Source of the DNA: Macrolepiota albuminosa
Lineage: Eukaryota; Basidiomycota; Agaricomycetes; Agaricales; Agaricaceae
Direction: 5' to 3'
Length of the DNA: 64,000 nt
NCBI GenBank assembly: GCA_027475525.1
Contig: JAMWFC010000084.1
Coordinates: 236,258 to 300,257 of the forward strand
Part shown: piece by piece, positions 54,253 through 64,000 of the stretch
Position numbering within the stretch: position 1 is the first letter of the stretch
Layout: each line of letters begins with the position of its first letter
Notes under the pieces: model-generated
What the model was told of the DNA's origin: nothing
What the model saw: the letters and a program-made list of their open reading frames with translations, nothing else
Database searches by the model: none
Program-made: the position numbers and the translations under genes

Positions 54253-55050
54253 TGTCAGGTTCTGCTGACAACGGGGGCCTCCGGAGGCAAGCGGGTCCTT
54301 ACTAGGTGGACTCAAAGTCTACGGAGAGTCTCCGGGTGAGTTCCGGAGTTTTGAATAGGGCGTGGGGTGGCTACGGAGCGCTGAAGTTCGTAAGAAGAGG
54401 TAGAGCAGGATCCTGGGCTAAGTCTGGGGTATGGGGCAGGAGTGGGCAGAGCCTTGCTAGGGCAGAGGGGTGATCAGAAAAAGAGACTGAGACCGGGAGA
54501 CTAAGTTAGAATTGAAGTGAGACTTTTAGAAGGCCAGGAGACTTGAGAGAGTAAGACAGATAGATTGAGATAAGTACAAAATAGACAAGAGAGTATAGAG
54601 ACGAGTTTATAGCAATATCAAGACTACCGTAACGTACTACGAGCTGCGGGTTAAGTACCAGGTGCCGGCTGAGCTCTGGCCCCCTGGGTAAGGTCTATAC
54701 CCCCTTCCATGTGGTGCGTTCCGTGCGGCGTATTGTCCAGGTGTCAGTCCTCTGCGGTCGTGTAGTCCCGGGGGGCGTAGATGGGTTGCGGTGTATTGCC
54801 TGAGTTTGGGAGTGGCGCTGGGAGGGCGGCCTCCAGCATGATCGATCGAGGCTTGGGGCGGCGTCCGGGGCACGTGGTGCGTTGGCGGGGCTTTGGGCCT
54901 TATCCGGGGGTTGAGCATCGGGGTGGCATCGGATCTAGTCGGTCTTGTCCCAATGTGTTCCGGGGACGCGCTGGGAGGTTGGGTTTCGAAGGAGGAGTTC
55001 CAGGCAGGACTTACTGGGGAGTCAGGGTGGCATAGGCGTGGCTCATGACA
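54253..55050 (-). repeat. 5' LTR of family A copy 2
   Basis: 798 bp; shorter than the 3' LTR because of deletions, for example in the GGGTTGGGCCAGGTTGGCC segment, and carrying scattered C/T differences. Confidence 0.94.
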
Positions 55051-55768
55051 GGTTACAATTTGTTGTCATATACATGTGCAGTAGCTATCTTTTATACTAT
55101 ACACTACTGTATTTCCAAGATGAGTCCATTCACAGCACTACCAATTAGTGCCTCTCCTCATGATTCCAGCTAATGGTGACCTGTCAATAGTGACCGGCAG
55201 CACATGGATGATGGCAACCATCAGCATCATAGCCTATTGGCCATGGCAACTCTAAACTATCTTAAAATTGTATGAGTCTGCTCACTTTTTAATATAGTTC
55301 TGATTGGCCAGGCTTCTCCAGAGTATGGTTAGAAAATCCTTGACAGACACTGTGAGCACTAATGTTGGTGCTAAACATTGTTTCAACTTCTCATAGGTTA
55401 AAACATTGGGTTTGAATATATCCTGTGCCATCATCATTGCTTCTTTAGACTTCTGATTGAGGTGCCTCCATCAAATAGCAGCACCTAGCACTAACCTCTT
55501 CCAGAACTGATTGGGATTTGGTCAGAGTCACCTCCCCATCATCATGCTAGTGCTATGTGTCCTAAACCTCCTAAATTCTTGAAGTTGATGTATAGTGTGT
55601 ACTAAAAGCCTGGTACATGTTGGATGAGACTGGTAAATAAAGTTTGTAACAGGGTGCCAAAGCCAGAAATATCCTGAGTCTCAGAAGATCACTAAAGTCT
55701 CCAGTATGTCAAATGTTGGTGAGCCCATAATGTCCCTTGATGCGCTCAGCCCAAGTAGAAGCCTATCA
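55051..55768 (+). repeat. Repeat R copy C, last part
   Basis: Resumes repeat R after the duplication GGTTA and ends GTAGAAGCCTATCA. With 43384-43641 and 44146-44239 it makes a full-length copy of about 1.07 kb. Confidence 0.82.
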
Positions 55769-56340
55769 GCAGATGGTAGCTGACATCCGAAGAAATCTTC
55801 CTGTGTAAAAATGACAAACAATTTAGTAGAGATGGTGCTGGGTTGAAAGAGGGGAAACAAGTCTGGTGGACCTGTGTCCCGTCTATGAGCAGATGAATGG
55901 ATCAAATAAATTTACCAAGATGGTGTCTTTTGACCAATCTATGTGTATACTATAAGGTTGCAACTAGTCCCAATGGTTCAGTGGAATATTTGATATTCAA
56001 TATTGTGTACAGTGGCAGGTTCAACTCCCCCTAGTCCACCTTAATAATGTCTAATGGTGTCTTTTTATATGGGTGCATTTTTGCACTACATGTACACCGT
56101 ACTGACTTGTAGTAAGCACCTGTGGTACAATGGAATATTGATAAATTGATATTTCATATCATGCACAAGAGGCAGGTTTGACTCCCCCTAGTGCACATTA
56201 TAGCAGCAGGCTGCTGATGTCTGTTAGCGTCATTAATTTGATCTATTCAAAACTCCAGAGATTTCTGCAGAGATAGGATGAACAAATTTGCACATGTGTT
56301 TATTCTAGTGCATGTGACGAGTTGATGATACACTCAGCAA
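55769..56340 (+). repeat. Two tRNA-like SINE units and repeat T block
   Basis: 55769-55969 shows nothing recognisable. Two plus-oriented units follow: A-box-like TGGTTCAGTGGAATATT with B-box-like GGTTCAACTCC (55976-56035), and TGGTACAATGGAATATT with GGTTTGACTCC (56125-56185), 149 bp apart. 56235-56340 repeats the region T block (ATTCAAAACTCCAGAG to GCATGTGACGAG). Confidence 0.58.
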
Positions 56341-58733
56341 TACCCTACTCAACATGTGCAGGTACTCAGTCGCATCTAACTTTGAGGGGCCAAGAAGTCA
56401 AAGATATCATACGAGTTGGTACTGTGACGTTATCTGAAGTTTGCTCACGACAACAGATGAAAATCAAACTTCTGGTTCAACATGCTTTTTGTTCAGCGAT
56501 TTTGAAACTTTGTACGTATGACTCCCTGGGGAATCACCAATAAGTGCTATCCCTTTGCTCTCTGTTGTTTCTGATGAACTGATTTGGAATCAAGGACTTA
56601 CTGAACAATTAAACGCCAAAATGATCTGGAGACATTCGCCCACTGATGGGCTTCTGACGCTTTGCTTCTGTCATTTCATGACTATACCCAGAAATCCTCG
56701 TCCATCGTCCATAACAACGACGATTGAAGTTGCGGGTTGCGAAATCGGAATGCTAAAATAGTTCCACTTTACTATCCGGCAGCATACACAACACCATAGA
56801 AGAGATCTATATTGTAAAGGGTATACCTCCATTCCTCGTCCATTCACAAGGGTCATTATTTGATATCATGGCACACCAGAAGCTACGTAGGCCCAATGTT
56901 GCTGATGTCCTTGAAACTTCCAGAGTTGACCGCGGGGTCTCCGTTCAGCATAAAAGGAGGCCAACCTGTCTGATACCCCACAGAGCTGGTCCCATTGACA
57001 ACTTTTTCACTGGTCCTTAGCCATTCTCTCATTAAATCAATCTCTACGGCACAGATCATGTTATATCCTGCAATTTTCTTATTACCTCCAGTAATCCGGA
57101 CATTTGGTCTGTGTGCTCATCTGATAAACTCGAAGTCTACAGGATCAAGGCACATAGCGTTCACATAACTAACATCAATTTACGTTAATACGTAGTCCTC
57201 TCGTCCCTTTCCCAGCAACCTTCAACGTCGAATAAATCCTGGTTCATATTCAATCATATCTCCTGCGGAAGACATTGTTAGACTGTTATTGGTGATTCGC
57301 AATGCGGCGCAATAACTAGGCTGTTTACGAGATTATATTGAATATAAGTAGCAATTGGTATGTTAGACATACCTGTTTACGAGACGAATAGAACTAAGGA
57401 AAACATATCTACGCTGGACTGACTACTGTGGCTCTCTGGTCACGTGCATACCGTGACAGACATGGTGGTATACTTTTCGTGAAATCGACATACTGACAGA
57501 CATTTTTGCGCAGGACATGAAGACACAGAACTTCTACATATTTGTGAAGTTCGGAGATGGCGAACAGGCACGATTGGATAAATACAGCACTCACAATCCA
57601 TCCTTCGAGTACCACTACAGGACATCTACAAAAAAAATGAAGGATCGTGGTTGGAAGCCCATACTCTGCATCAGCTCGTCAAGGAATCTGCCGTTAAGAT
57701 TGAAAACGTTTGAAATCACAATTTTTGCCGTATGTATCGACCTTTCATAATCTTCTCTGACTCATTACATACCAATAGCTACAGAATGGTACAGGCTCAA
57801 CCTGGGACAGAATCATGCGAACGCAATGGCTGGCAAGAGAGCACTCCCTCAAAAAATGAAAAGTTATCCGACGTATGTGGACCCAGAGCTCTACGCCACC
57901 GAGTACAACACGCTCGTCGAGCAACATGTTCAACACTAGGTCATTGAGGCGTAATCCTAAAGTACCATGAGCTGTTACTTGTAGATATAAGGATTGTATT
58001 ATTGAGATAGTAATTTAGCTCGACACACATGTAACCGAAGCCAAATGGGGCTGAAGCTGAAGCGCTGAAGTGTTGCTTGTGGATAATTCAACTGGCAAAA
58101 TCATGGTTAAATCCTTGTTCTGTAGGCACTACGTGACGTGACCTTGCCTACTCTACACGCCACATAAAATATGCGAGGAGAATTCTAATGCCCAAAGTTA
58201 CATTACAAACACACTACTACAACGAGCACCATCACACATGCCGGAGTAGAGTACAATTACTACTTTACCCATGCCTCTTAGCCTTCACAGTGGCTTGCTG
58301 GCAGCAAAACAGAATTCATTCATTCATTCCTTGTTCTGCATACCTCCTTAAAGGCGATCTTCTGATGCCGGTGATGCAAGCCGCCCGGCACAAAGCATGG
58401 GTGAGAAGTAGCTTATTGATGGCCCTGGGTTAAAGGTTTTGATGCGTCCATGTACGGAGCGAAATCACAATAAGTCCAAACATTGAATATGCAATAAAAA
58501 GGTAATGCATTGACCAACGCTTGATTCAGGAGACTGGTATACAGCGAATTTGAAAAGTGAGTACAATCAAAATGAATAATCCCGGTATGGTATATTAAAC
58601 TTACATCCCTGGGCTACCTAGATTGATTCAATTGCATCCCGCTTCTATGGCCAAGAAGTCAAAGAAACCATACGGGTTTGCACTTCAGTCATTATCTGAG
58701 AATCACAGTCTCATAAGCTTGCGAACAGGTTGA
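56341..58733. other. Intergenic region, possible decayed exons near 57490-57946
   Basis: No convincing gene. An ATG near 57517 gives KTQNFYIFVKFGDGEQARL in one frame; another frame ends plausibly at TAG 57937-57939 (NHANAMAGKRALPQKMK, YPTYVDPELYATEYNTLVEQ) after a possible GT-AG intron at 57730-57778. The parts do not join cleanly, so I leave it as an unresolved remnant. The segment GCCAAGAAGTCAAAGA near 56389 recurs at 58649, marking an old duplication. Confidence 0.3.
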
Positions 58734-59543
58734 AGAAGGTTAATTTCGCACCAGCTGCAGTTACGACCTTTGATTTCCCCCCCCGAAATAGAACATGTGA
58801 TTTTTGAATGGGCAGCACTGATGTTTCCTAGAGATGCTGCCGCTCTATCGATCTTATGCAGGCATATACAGCCACACGTCAAATCCGTCATATACGAGGG
58901 TCTTCTCGTAGCCTTCAATGCCAACTCGACGGGCTTTGATATTGCATGCGCGGAACACATCTTACCAACTTTGATATCACGCCCAGCAACGTTTTTTGCG
59001 GCGAATGTTCGTAACCTCTGTATAAGGCCAGATGTGCCTTTGGACATCGTGAGCCTTATCCTGTCCAAATGCACCGTTATTCGACACCTGGCTATAAAGT
59101 TAAAGGAAAACGGTTGGGCGTCAATGGTCGTTCCAACAGCGTATACACTGATATCGCTCCACATCGGGAGACACACAGCTCAAGAGATGGCTCAATGTGG
59201 GATTGTAGTCCCCAATCTGTTGTTTTTGACTTTGTACCATTTTCCCTTCTGTGTGTCTGTTGCATCTCTGGAGTGGATCCCTTCTTTGAGGACGGTATTG
59301 TTGGAACTGGATGACCTTCCTCTCAACAATCGCAATGGCTGCATGCAAGACATCGAGACAGCTCTTTGCACCACTTCCAAATTGCAATTGCTGATATTGA
59401 ATGCATCTGGGACGGCGATGCCCATTGTAAAAGACTACATTAGAGACAGAACGATTGCTAAGCATGTCAGAGTTGCACTTAGCAACAATTGGGACATGGA
59501 GCTAGAATGGAGGCGCCTCTACAAAGGCAAGAATCGCTTTTAA
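58734..59543 (+). CDS. F-box-like/LRR-type protein, start not found
   Basis: Open from 58734 to TAA 59541-59543, about 269 aa, without an ATG at the N-terminus. The beginning SPPEIEHVIFEWAA and ALSILCRHIQPHVKSVIYEG resembles the F-box-like head of many agaricomycete proteins (leucine/proline, then a helix, then a conserved R/W-type ending). The rest has LRR-like spaced leucines (VRNLCIRPDVPLDIVSLILS, TLISLHIGRHTAQEM, VPNLLFLTLYHFPF, LRTVLLELDDLPLN, LQLLILNASGTAMPIV). F-box proteins link substrates to SCF ubiquitin ligases. An acceptor-like GCTGCAG at 58754-58760 could join an unseen first exon; otherwise the start is lost and it is a pseudogene. Confidence 0.6.
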   Translation, partial: RRLISHQLQLRPLISPPEIEHVIFEWAALMFPRDAAALSILCRHIQPHVKSVIYEGLLVAFNANSTGFDIACAEHILPTLISRPATFFAANVRNLCIRPDVPLDIVSLILSKCTVIRHLAIKLKENGWASMVVPTAYTLISLHIGRHTAQEMAQCGIVVPNLLFLTLYHFPFCVSVASLEWIPSLRTVLLELDDLPLNNRNGCMQDIETALCTTSKLQLLILNASGTAMPIVKDYIRDRTIAKHVRVALSNNWDMELEWRRLYKGKNRF

Positions 59544-59971
59544 GGTTAGTACGACATTCTTCCTTTTTTGTGTTAGCCATGTAACGTCATGTACATCATG
59601 TGTTAAAGGTAGTGATGATTATCCAAATATAAAGAACGAGTATCTCATTGAGTTCAGGTATTTACTGATGGTATCAGGGTTAGAGAAATTGACGAATAGC
59701 GTTGAATGATGCAAAGTCATAGAGTACTTTTACATTTCTGAAATGTTATCTCAGAATTTGTTCATAGCTATCATCATTCTACCGTTATACAAGGTCTCAA
59801 TATTTAAGTCATTTTATTCCTTCTGTATGCCATTATCATATTCTTTTAATCATTATTAGCTATACTCTATCATCGGCTTCTGTCATTTAAACTTTCCAAA
59901 CTTCAATAAACAATTATCCTATTCTGCATGCATTTCAGAGGAAGCAATTGCAAAAGAACACATTCGAATGT
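59544..59971. other. AT-rich spacer between convergent genes
   Basis: Between the 3' ends of the F-box-like gene and the P450 gene. No gene, repeat or RNA recognised. Confidence 0.5.
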
Positions 59972-62226
59972 TCATGCACCCGGTATCAACACGCCTAAAT
60001 TCTTCTCCAACTCTGCCCACTCCCTGCTGGCCACCGCCACTCGCTGCGGGGAGCGAGGTTTGAAGATGGCTGGGAATTTGAACGGCGAGTTAGCAAGCTA
60101 TGTATCCAGCACAACAATCAATTATGAATATCAAGCAAGGAAATGGACCACTCACATCTCCACAGAATGACGCATCACTGTCATCATATTCAAATGGCAG
60201 ACCAGTATCAGGATCAACTTTATTGGTAGCACGGATATTGAAAGTCCATAGCATTGTGGCGATATTTATCTACAGAGATCGCTCGGCAAACGGAATACCC
60301 GGACAAACTATCAGGCTAGTAAGACGCTAGACTGAATCAAATCGAGATGAGGATACTAGCCACGTCGACCAAAACCAAAGGCACTCGTCTCGTAATCTGG
60401 CTTCAGCTGGCCTTCAGAGTCGAGATACCGTTCAGGCATGAATCGATCCTCATCCTTGAACTTTGACTGGTCATGTTCAATTGCCCTGAGGAGGTTAGCT
60501 CATTTGTAATCACTTACGAGTGTTCTCTTACCATGTAACTGCAAATATGAGGCTACCCTTGGGGATAAAATAGGTTTGACCATTATGCTCAATCGTGTCC
60601 TCGGCAGTTGACAAATGGGGTACGCCAACCCAAACTATGCTTACAAGTCAGCCTCAAAATGCATTTGCGGGATGTATGAACATGCCTGCAGGGCGCCAGC
60701 GGAGAGTCTCTGCGAATATTCCAATGTAAGATGTTTCCCAAGATAGAAAAGTGGTTAAATTCCAAGGACGCACCCTGAACGATAGCTTCTATATAAGGAA
60801 GGAAGGGTCGATCCTTGAAAGATGGCAAGCAATCAGGCCCTACGACACTGTCAATCTTTCTTTGTGCTGCGACAATCCAATCAGGATAACGGATGCAAGC
60901 GAGGACAAAGATTTCCAGGGCTGTTATGGACTGTAAATGAATAAGAAAGAAGAGCAGCAAAGAATATCTACAGTGTATCTACCGTTTCAATGGCGGCCTA
61001 TATTTATGTTAGCTACGAAGTTAGGCTATATTTCGATAAACTACGTACCACGGAAAATTGTCTTGTCATACGACGCTGATCCTCTTCAGGTTTGTCATCA
61101 TTTACAAAGGTGCAGGCCCATCTGATAAGGTAAATTTGCCAAACTGTCCAGAGCAAGAGAAAAAGGACTTGCGTATCCATGCCAGCAGCTTTGCACCTCA
61201 TAGCATGATCAATGAGTTTTTCGTAGATTGCATCCATCCGTTCCTGATATGACCGTGCACGATTCCGCCATGGCATCGGACCAGGTAACAAGTCCAGGAA
61301 GGGGAAGAAGTTAGTGATACTGGCAGTAGGAGATGCGAGATCGGCTAGCTCATCAATGGTCTACTGGCAAGTGATGATTGCGACGGTCTACAGGTAACCC
61401 TAGATTGTACTCACGAAAAGAATCTGCCTAAGTTCAGGTTCGTGCCCTGTTGGACAGTGAAATCCAAATGCTGCTGTAAGTACGGTACTTGATATAGCTC
61501 TGGGGAAGTTTGATAAGGTTTTCAAATCGTCCCACAGGAACAAACAGCTACCTTTCAATGTGGTGATGCCAGTTTTTCCCGCTGTCGTCGAGCAGATGCT
61601 GCACATTTAGTATGGCTTCGGATCGTTGAAGCAATTCTGTCTTTCCAGTTTTGACGACAGACATGATGTGGTTTGTAAGTTTGCGGCCTATAGTGTACTC
61701 GTCACCTAGAGCCCACATATCATTCAGAGGATCAACGTGATTGCGCTGAATCACCATTCATCAGGAACTAGGTGGCAATGGAACGAACAAGAACTGACAA
61801 CGTAGTGAAGACTTGGTCGCAATGAATTCTTGGCCGAGTGCTTTTCGAGCAGAGTCTTTGCCACATCCATATTCCCAATCAAGATAACGGTCTCCGAGAG
61901 AGTTCGATGAGGACAATGGTGAGTTTATACAAATTGTGAAATCTTACAAAGCTGGCCAAGTTCAATGACACCAAACCCCCATATTTTTCGAGGAGAGTCC
62001 TGAAATAGGTTGCAAGATGCTGCGGTGTCCCATTGATTCTGTAATTCAGCTTAAGTGAGAACAGAGAGCGTACCCTTCTGGGTACTTGTAGGAGGTTCCC
62101 AAAAAGCGGAATTCCAGTCAGGCCCGGTGGTAAGACACGGTTGCAATAAGATCTGTGCCATGCATACAGCCCGAGGACAACGAGAATGATACTGATAAGT
62201 GCAGTAGTCAATTGACTGACGAGCAT
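59972..62226 (-). pseudogene. Cytochrome P450 monooxygenase, about a dozen introns, one W-to-stop
   Basis: ATG at 62226 (MLVSQLTTALISIILVVLG) gives a membrane anchor, followed by the proline hinge VLPPGLTGIPLFGNLLQVP. Exons then read LATYFRTLLEKYGGLVSLNL, LIGNMDVAKTLLEKHS, GDEYTIGRKLTNHIMSVVKT and NFFPFLDLLPGPMPWRNRA. The I-helix segment is AAIETSITALEIF, then PFLPYIEAIVQ, the K-helix ExxR ETLRWRPA (60710), FIPKGSLIFAVTWAIEHD, FMPERYLDSEG and the heme loop FGFGRR-V-CPG with Cys at 60305-60303. The C-terminus is FPAIFKPRSPQRVAVAS, stop 59974-59972. Two introns need GC donors (61171, GCAAGT; 60360, GCTAGT). An in-frame TAG (60272-60270), where the family has W in AERSLWIN, would remove the last part. 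It would be an ER-bound haem oxygenase; substrate unknown. Confidence 0.85.
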
Positions 62227-63257
62227 TCTGATGGTGTAAACAGGCCCAGATAATGGGCAATACCGAGTGTCACAGTAGAGAGAGTCCAGTGCAACGAACC
62301 ATAGATATATATAGATTCCGCTTAACAGAACCGTGATGGGAATAATTCTGTCTGTCATCGAAAGCAACATAGATGGAGACATCTGTTACCCACTAGTTCA
62401 GAATACCGCAACCGTGGACATATGTTCAAGTCCGTGTCCAAGGATCTTTTGTCTCGGGACACAAATACTTTGTAGTAATTCAAAGTCTCTATGGCCATAG
62501 GCCAGACACGGATTGTAAGAATTAAATTATTTCCCATAAGACTGACTTCCATGTCACGGCAAAGCCGACAAGATGGAACAAATCAGTTGTTGGAGATAGG
62601 AAATTTCTCTCGGTTCCTAAAGAAAGAATCCTTTTTGGATGCGAGTTGGCGTTACTCATCAATGACTCTCATTCAAACCTTCAGGATCAGAAAGTGGCAC
62701 TCGGCCAACCACCAAAGAATCGCAAATTCTTGTTTCACCTGGATTGAAAATTTCATGAGGTCAGTGAGTGAGTTAAGCTGATATAAAGTAGCCGAACACT
62801 ACTCCACATGTCCCTCTGCTCGGGTTTCGTAGCAACAAAAATTCAAGGGCTTGGTTGGTATTAAAAGCGGTAAATCAGACGCGTGTTGAACGTCCCAGTG
62901 AAAACTGGCTCTGGGAAGATCCAAGGGGATCGGAAAAGAGTTACAATTTCTGATACGGTCCGGTTCAGGTTGACATTCTGCCGAAAACCCAGACACATTA
63001 AATTTAGATTCAATTATCAATCATAACTGCATGCTGGCAGTGGATTCCCACCTCTTCTTGCTTCTCCCCAACACATCCTCTCTCATCATGCCTAAGAGAT
63101 CTTGCAACTGCACTGTCTGCTGTGGTGCTGAAGTGTTTTCTACCATTTTTTTTGGAGGCATAGAGATTGTTTCAGGCACTAGTCACACAATACATATTCC
63201 TATGATGATTTCATCTGCAATCAACAGGGGCACTGTCAATCAAATACAGGCATCTAG
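62227..63257. other. Intergenic region upstream of the P450, nothing recognised
   Basis: Should hold the P450 promoter. Frames such as 62491-62781 look random. A TACAGGCATCTAG at 63245-63257 is the left target duplication of the SINE that follows. Confidence 0.45.
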
Positions 63258-63630
63258 AGGGATGCATGGTTTAGTGGCACACCACACAAGTCCAAGACCC
63301 CTTAAGTGGCCTTCTGCTGACATAATGCAGCAAGGAGCTCTGGGTTTGAACCATGTCCCTCAACCACCCAGGCATTTCTCTATATGCCTGGCAGTCAGCT
63401 GCAGAAGGGAGGTTTAGTGGGTATTATGACAATGATCATTGAGTCCCACACTGTCTTTCAGTTTGTGCTGGAATTCATGCATAAATGCATTCCTACCTTG
63501 GTACATGAAGGTCCAACCCCCTCAATTTGTGGGCAACTCAAAGCTAACACGATTTGTTCTGCCCAGCATGCTGGAAGATGTAGATATGCTGTGATGCTGT
63601 AAACACACCACCAAAAAAAGAAAAAAAAAA
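63258..63630 (+). mobile_element. Complete tRNA-derived SINE (373 bp) with 13-bp target duplication
   Basis: Flanked by TACAGGCATCTAG at 63245-63257 and 63631-63643. The 5' head has a Pol III A box (TGGTTTAGTGG, 63267-63277) and B box (GGTTTGAACCA, 63343-63353); the 3' end is an A-rich tail with a single G. The tail plus long duplication indicates LINE-type target-primed insertion. No LINE partner was recognised in the window. The spacing between boxes is long for a tRNA, about 65 nt. Confidence 0.8.
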
Positions 63631-63643
63631 TACAGGCATCTAG

Positions 63644-64000
63644 CCACTTGGCACATTCTGATCAGGATACTAAGTGTGATGAAGTAAAATTAGAATCAAG
63701 GAAGTGAGTATGCATGGTATGTGAATAGCATATTTGTGTCACATACAGCACATTTTATATCAATTCTGAGGTCTACTTCAGTAGACCGAGGTTTTACTAC
63801 CTGCTTTGGTGCACATTTTATCCTTGAAATTTGTGCTCCACATGTGATCTTGGCCATTGCTCTGTCTCTTCCTTTACCGGCTATGTCCTCGATATCTGCT
63901 CCTTTTTGGCTATCTTTACTGGCTATTTCTATCAGCAATGGCAAGAAGAATTTGCCAATATGGTCAATGGGACCAAAGAGGAGCTTCTGCCATGGCAGGA
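63644..64000. other. Window end, nothing recognised
   Basis: A minus-strand frame (63944-63696; SQKGADIEDIAGKGRDRAM, RSTEVDLRIDIKCAV) is open but resembles no family I know and lacks supporting features. Confidence 0.35.

Larger units (their letters stand above)
44240..55050 (-). mobile_element. Ty3/gypsy chromovirus, family A copy 2 (10.8 kb) with antisense gene
   Basis: LTRs 44240-45099 (860 bp) and 54253-55050 (798 bp) with ends TGTCA/TGACA and target duplication GGTTA (44235-44239, 55051-55055). Minus-strand order: 5' LTR, self-primer, gag with proline-rich N-terminus, two protease domains, RT, RNase H, integrase, chromodomain, then a convergent plus-strand gene (45250-47099), polypurine tract and 3' LTR. 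The LTRs differ by many C/T changes and an indel, and the genes carry TGA/TAG codons, so it is older than families B and C here. Confidence 0.96.

Noticed and set aside
57490..57946. A two-exon host gene
   Set aside because: The most protein-like parts are in frames that do not join through the visible GT-AG intron; kept only as a possible remnant.
1..64000. CRISPR arrays, operons, bacterial-type features
   Set aside because: None seen; spliced genes and element types show a eukaryotic nuclear genome.

Overview
The window looks like nuclear DNA of an agaricomycete (mushroom-forming) basidiomycete. Host-type genes have short introns (about 35-65 nt) with CTGAC-like branch points. They include an Hsp20, a multi-intron cytochrome P450 and an F-box-like protein. 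The transposable elements are also typical of such genomes: Ty3/gypsy chromoviruses, a Ngaro/DIRS-like tyrosine-recombinase retroelement, a KDZ transposase and tRNA-derived SINEs. Around 80% of the window is mobile DNA, much of it nested.

Layout. 1-4396: 3' part of a chromovirus (family A, copy 1), inserted into a decayed Ngaro-like element (4397-7410, minus). 7491-8534: dispersed repeat R, copy A. 8839-11550: a host island with a coiled-coil fragment, an unrecognised probable mitochondrial protein (9549-10490) and Hsp20 with a heat-shock element. 11866-12600: repeat T with a hairpin. 12711-19153: complete chromovirus (family B) with CTTGA target duplications. 19349-27664: degraded DNA-transposon territory with KDZ transposase, a divergent partner gene and a Zn2Cys6/coiled-coil gene. 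27840-30246: tRNA-like SINE array, composite repeat S1 and a 293-bp foldback. 30247-42048: repeat R copy B, split by a very young Ty3 element (family C, 30876-41808). 42054-43380: S2, inverted relative to S1. 43384-55768: repeat R copy C, split by a solo family-B LTR (GAAGA duplications) and by family A copy 2 (44240-55050, GGTTA duplications). 55970-64000: SINEs, F-box-like gene, P450 and a complete SINE with a 13-bp target duplication.

Three Ty3 insertions, from two lineages, carry an extra gene at their 3' end on the strand opposite to gag-pol. The gene starts 130-215 bp from the 3' LTR, runs tail-to-tail into pol and contains introns. In family A it encodes a Zn2Cys6-type cluster plus coiled coil, the same architecture as the gene at 25693-27664. 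In family C it encodes an unrelated helical protein with a bipartite nuclear signal. Family C also has canonical -1 slippery heptamers at both the gag-pro and pro-pol junctions. Families A and B show Tf1-type self-priming complementarity, and family A has two tandem protease domains.

Two cautions. Six tandem duplications with a period of exactly 77 bp lie in unrelated sequence. They look like uncollapsed k=77 assembly overlaps, and one of them splits family C pol artificially. Most older genes carry nonsense changes explained by C-to-T transitions (CGA to TGA, CAG/CAA to TAG/TAA, TGG to TAG), so many are pseudogenes. All similarity and structure statements are from reading alone; no database search or alignment was run.
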